From positions 1 to 7,972 of the forward strand of contig CABPWH010000079.1 of NCBI GenBank assembly GCA_902461085.1: 7,972 bases of DNA, in the 5' to 3' direction. The stretch's first letter is position 1. Each line of letters starts with the position of its first letter. The notes under the pieces are model-generated. The model was not told the DNA's origin and ran no database searches. It worked only from the letters and a program-made list of their open reading frames with translations. Positions 5,684-7,972 of the stretch are shown here, piece after piece. The stretch is from an uncultured Collinsella sp. (GTDB lineage Bacteria > Actinomycetota > Coriobacteriia > Coriobacteriales > Coriobacteriaceae). A program made the position numbers and the translations under genes.

Positions 5684-7540
5684 TTAGCAGCCCTCCTTTG
5701 CGCAGACGGATGCGGAGGCGGTTGGGGCGGACGCGGGCGCCGCACTCCCCTGCCGGCCCTCGAGCTCCTCGCGGCGAAGCTGCGACTGGCAGATCTCTCG
5801 GTAGAGCTGGCAGCTTGCATACAGCCCATCGTGCGTGCCCAGGCCCGCAACCGAGCCGTGGTCGAGTACGCAGATCATGTCGGCATCGCGAACGGTCGAG
5901 ACACGTTGGCTCACGATGACGGTCGTGAGCGGCAGCCCGCCCTCGGCGGCACCGCGCACGCTGCGCTCGCGAATGGCATGGCAAAGCGCCGCGTCGGTCT
6001 TAAAGTCGAGCGCCGAGGCAGAGTCGTCCATGATCAATATCTGAGGCGAGCCCACCAGGGCGCGCGCGATGGCCAGGCGCTGGCGTTGGCCACCGCTGAA
6101 GTTCTTACCGCCCGCCTCGACCGGGGCATCGAGCCCCTGCGGCTTGTTGCGCACGAACTCGCTCGCCTGCGCCATATCGAGCGCCGCCCAAAGTTCCTCG
6201 TCGGTCGCCGACTCGTCACGCCAGGTCAGGTTGCTGCGGATGGTGCCGCTCACCAGCGACGCACGCTGTGGAACGGTCGCGACCACACGGCGCAGCTGGT
6301 CGAGCGGCCAGGTGCGCACGTCGGAGCCCATCACGCTCACGCTGCCGGTACTCGCATCGTACAGGCGCGGGATAAGCGAGACGAGCGTGGACTTGCCGCT
6401 ACCCGTACCGCCGATAATGCCAAGCGTCTTGCCCAGCGGGAGCTCCAGGGTCACATCGTTGACGGCGTTGGCAGCGCCGGCGCCAAACGAGAAGCTCACA
6501 TGGCTCAAGCTCAGCGCGGGGACCGGAACAGCGCCACCCGCCAGTTCGCTCGGCTTGGGCAGCGCGACCGGTCGGTTGCCCTCGTCAGCGATGCTCGGCT
6601 CGCAATTGAGCACCTCATTGATGCGCGACGCGCTGGCGCTCGCCTTGGTAAAGACCACGACCAGGTTGGCGACGTACACGATGGAGGTGAGCGTCTGCGT
6701 CATGTAGTTCACAAACGCCATGACCTGGCCCTGCGTAAGCTCGCCCACGTTGACCTGGATGCCGCCCACCCACAGGATGGCGCACACGCCCAGGTTCATC
6801 ACCAAAAACGTGACGGGATTAAGGATTGACGAGAGCTTGCCCACCGCGATGGCGGTATTGGCCTGGTCATCGGCGGCTTGGGCAAAGCGCTCGCGCTCGT
6901 GATCTTCGCGTACAAAGGCGCGAACCACGCGGGCGCCCGAAAGCCCCTCGCGGCAAATGAGCGCGATGCGGTCGAGCTTTGCCTGCAGCTGCTTGTAGTA
7001 CGGAATGCAGCGCGCCATGACAAACCAAAACACCAGGCCAATGGCGGGCGTGCAAATCAAAAAGATGATGCCGAGCTTAAGGTCGATGGCAAGGGCCGCG
7101 CACATAGAGCCCACCGCCAAGAAGGGCCAGCGGATGAGCATGCGCACGCCCAGCGCCACGGCAAGCTGCACCTGGTTGACGTCGTTGGTGATGCGGGTGA
7201 TAAGCGACGGCGTGCCAAAGCGGTCGAGTTCGGCATAGCTCAACTTGTTGATGTGCTGGTAGAGCGCACCGCGGATATCGGTGCCCATGCCCTGCGAGGT
7301 GAGCGCCGCCATCTTTTGGCAGACGAGCGTAAACGAGATGCCGATCACAGCCATGGCGCCAAGCAGCATACCGTAGTGGACGACGGCGTTGACATCGTGT
7401 GCGCCAATACCCTTATCGATCATCTGGGCAATCACCAGCGGCGTCAGCAGGTCAAAGATCACTTCGATCAGCTTACACGCAGGGCCAATCACCATATACC
7501 GGCGAAACTTACCACCAAAACGCCTGAGCAGCTCAATCAT
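5684..7540 (-). CDS. ABC exporter half-transporter, subunit with degenerate Walker B and switch loop (TM287-like)
   Basis: A protein of 618 residues from ATG 7540: a six-helix membrane domain (about 15-300) and an ATPase domain (about 343-585), ending in a low-complexity Ala/Ser/Pro tail of about 25 residues. Motifs: Walker A GGTGSGKST (377-385), Q-loop Gln425, canonical signature FSGGQ (481-485), Walker B ILIMDD in which Asp506 replaces the catalytic Glu, and SQRVST where Gln545 replaces the switch His. These changes fit the TM287-type subunit of a heterodimeric exporter. Its nucleotide site, completed by the partner's SQGQ, should bind ATP but hydrolyse it poorly, while the other site stays active. 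It is the first gene of the pair. The start at 7540 is chosen because AGGGAG (7555-7550) lies 9 nt upstream and homologues begin close to this point. A GTG at 7597 would add 19 residues but has no convincing ribosome-binding site. Confidence 0.94.
   Translation of the reverse strand: MIELLRRFGGKFRRYMVIGPACKLIEVIFDLLTPLVIAQMIDKGIGAHDVNAVVHYGMLLGAMAVIGISFTLVCQKMAALTSQGMGTDIRGALYQHINKLSYAELDRFGTPSLITRITNDVNQVQLAVALGVRMLIRWPFLAVGSMCAALAIDLKLGIIFLICTPAIGLVFWFVMARCIPYYKQLQAKLDRIALICREGLSGARVVRAFVREDHERERFAQAADDQANTAIAVGKLSSILNPVTFLVMNLGVCAILWVGGIQVNVGELTQGQVMAFVNYMTQTLTSIVYVANLVVVFTKASASASRINEVLNCEPSIADEGNRPVALPKPSELAGGAVPVPALSLSHVSFSFGAGAANAVNDVTLELPLGKTLGIIGGTGSGKSTLVSLIPRLYDASTGSVSVMGSDVRTWPLDQLRRVVATVPQRASLVSGTIRSNLTWRDESATDEELWAALDMAQASEFVRNKPQGLDAPVEAGGKNFSGGQRQRLAIARALVGSPQILIMDDSASALDFKTDAALCHAIRERSVRGAAEGGLPLTTVIVSQRVSTVRDADMICVLDHGSVAGLGTHDGLYASCQLYREICQSQLRREELEGRQGSAAPASAPTASASVCAKEGC
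5691..5699 (-). promoter_or_regulatory. Ribosome-binding site of the second ABC gene, inside the first
   Basis: AAAGGAGGG on the reverse strand encodes the last residues of the upstream subunit and sits 7 nt before ATG 5683. The junction reads TAAATG, with stop and start directly adjacent, so translation of the two subunits is probably coupled, which helps equal production. Confidence 0.85.
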
Positions 7541-7584
7541 GTATAGGCGCTCCCTATCATCATCCACATTCAATTCGAACCATG

Positions 7585-7614
7585 ATAGTACCGCCACCCC
7601 AAAAGAAGCGTAAA
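7585..7614 (-). promoter_or_regulatory. Possible promoter of the ABC exporter operon
   Basis: On the reverse strand TTTACG (7614-7609) and TACTAT (7590-7585) are 18 bp apart, each four of six to consensus. The start would fall near 7578, leaving a leader of about 38 nt to ATG 7540. No better candidate was found in the 210-bp divergent gap, but the match is weak. Confidence 0.3.
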
Positions 7615-7630
7615 CAACTCGTCATTTCTA

Positions 7631-7646
7631 ACGGGATTCAGTTTTC
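7631..7646 (+). repeat. Solitary unit related to the 1321-1464 array
   Basis: ACGGGATTCAGTTTTC matches 14 of 16 bases of the plus-oriented array unit beginning at 1355. No inverted partner lies at the spacing used in the array. It sits in the gap between the divergent ABC operon and the small secreted ORF. Confidence 0.45.
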
Positions 7647-7691
7647 AGAGGGGTATACGCGCACACCCAGCCAGTGTCGGGTCAACTAGCA

Positions 7692-7700
7692 TGGTATATT
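7692..7700 (+). promoter_or_regulatory. Extended -10 promoter of the small secreted ORF
   Basis: TGGTATATT is an extended -10 with five of six matches to TATAAT. The -35 position (about 7672-7677) has no match. The predicted start is near 7707, about 44 nt before ATG 7751. Confidence 0.45.
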
Positions 7701-7750
7701 TACATTAGTGCTACCAAGTTAGTCGCCGACCCTTGAAATGAGGTGCCGAG

Positions 7751-7939
7751 ATGAACGACATTCTCGCAAGAAGAGCAAGACGAGCAACTGTGGGCATCGC
7801 CCTTTCCGCGGCACTTGTCGCGGGAATCGCCCCCGTAACGGCGATCGCGGCAGAAACCAGCGCCCCCACCGGTGCAGTTGCCTTGCAGACGGAAGACGCG
7901 GCCGCCGCAAAAGAAAAGGCTCTGTTAGACCAGAATTGA
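7751..7939 (+). CDS. Small secreted peptide or truncated exported protein
   Basis: An open frame of 62 codons from ATG 7751 to TGA 7937-7939. GAGGTG (7740-7745) lies 5 nt before the start, and an extended -10 promoter lies upstream. The N-terminus is a textbook Sec signal peptide: basic MNDILARRARR, a hydrophobic core of about 20 residues (TVGIALSAALVAGIAPVTAI) and a likely AxA cleavage just before ETSAP. What remains is about 28 residues, acidic and Ala-rich, ending ...EKALLDQN. That is short for a working secreted protein and looks like the beginning of a longer cell-surface protein cut off early. The stop codon is embedded in the TTGACA of the next promoter. I do not recognise a family. 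It may be a genuine mini-protein or the remnant of a deleted gene; the signal peptide and ribosome-binding site make translation likely. Confidence 0.6.
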   Translation: MNDILARRARRATVGIALSAALVAGIAPVTAIAAETSAPTGAVALQTEDAAAAKEKALLDQN

Positions 7940-7967
7940 CATATAGGTGATGCCACCGTGGTATAAT
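7936..7967 (+). promoter_or_regulatory. Strong promoter for a gene beyond the right edge
   Basis: There is a perfect TTGACA at 7936-7941 and a perfect TATAAT at 7962-7967 preceded by TGG, making an extended -10. The spacer of 20 bp is longer than the usual 16-18, which the extended -10 may compensate. The start would fall just past the window end, so its target cannot be seen. Confidence 0.6.
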
Positions 7968-7972
7968 GAAAC

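Noticed and set aside
5519..6829. A 436-codon open frame on the + strand
   Set aside because: It lies antisense to both ABC exporter genes, whose motifs are unmistakable; its Arg/Ala/His-rich translation is the usual shadow of GC-rich coding DNA.
6878..7546. A 222-codon open frame on the + strand
   Set aside because: Antisense to the membrane domain of the upstream ABC subunit; low-complexity charged translation.
7541..7597. GTG start at 7597 for the upstream ABC subunit
   Set aside because: No Shine-Dalgarno sequence precedes it, it overlaps the only candidate -10 box, and ATG 7540 has AGGGAG at good spacing.
7711..7956. An 81-codon reverse-strand frame at the right end
   Set aside because: Fully antisense to the small ORF with signal peptide, with no ribosome-binding site or recognisable domain.

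Overview
The window looks like chromosomal DNA of a high-GC gut actinobacterium, most likely a Collinsella-like member of the Coriobacteriia. This is inferred from GC-rich codon use, an LtaS-type sulfatase enzyme, good Shine-Dalgarno sites, and the style of the ATPase and ABC exporter genes. No rRNA or tRNA is present to confirm it. I see no CRISPR array, insertion sequence, phage gene or named defence system.

Layout, left to right. (1) Positions 1-1085 (+) hold the C-terminal part of an LTA synthase/phosphoglycerol transferase family protein; its beginning lies outside the window. (2) Positions 1086-1648 contain no convincing gene but much structure: a long nested inverted repeat (1105-1237), a promoter-like sequence directly followed by a rho-independent terminator (1258-1318), a regular array of five 20-bp units in alternating orientation with an exact 62-bp period (1321-1464), and the terminator of the next, reverse-strand gene (1576-1606). 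(3) Positions 1649-2200 (-) encode a flavodoxin-fold protein with a good promoter and a cluster of CTAA/TTAG half-sites. (4) Positions 2401-2492 carry four copies of a 10-bp core at exactly 23-bp spacing, the last overlapping the promoter region of the gene at 2530-3795 (+). That gene encodes an AAA ATPase with a C-terminal DUF4143 domain, and it is less GC-rich at its start than its neighbours. (5) Positions 7540-3824 (-) are a two-gene operon for a heterodimeric ABC exporter; the first stop codon directly abuts the second start codon. (6) Positions 7751-7939 (+) encode a very short secreted peptide or truncated gene. Its stop codon lies inside a perfect TTGACA that begins a strong promoter for something beyond the right edge.

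How the genes work together. The two ABC half-transporters are one machine: the upstream subunit has a degenerate Walker B (DD) and lacks the switch histidine, while the downstream subunit has a degenerate signature motif (SQGQ). Together they should make one active and one non-hydrolysing ATP site. The other genes are single transcription units with no evident shared pathway. The most unusual material is non-coding: the alternating-repeat array with a likely solitary relative at 7631-7646, the long nested palindrome, and the 23-bp iterons in front of the ATPase.
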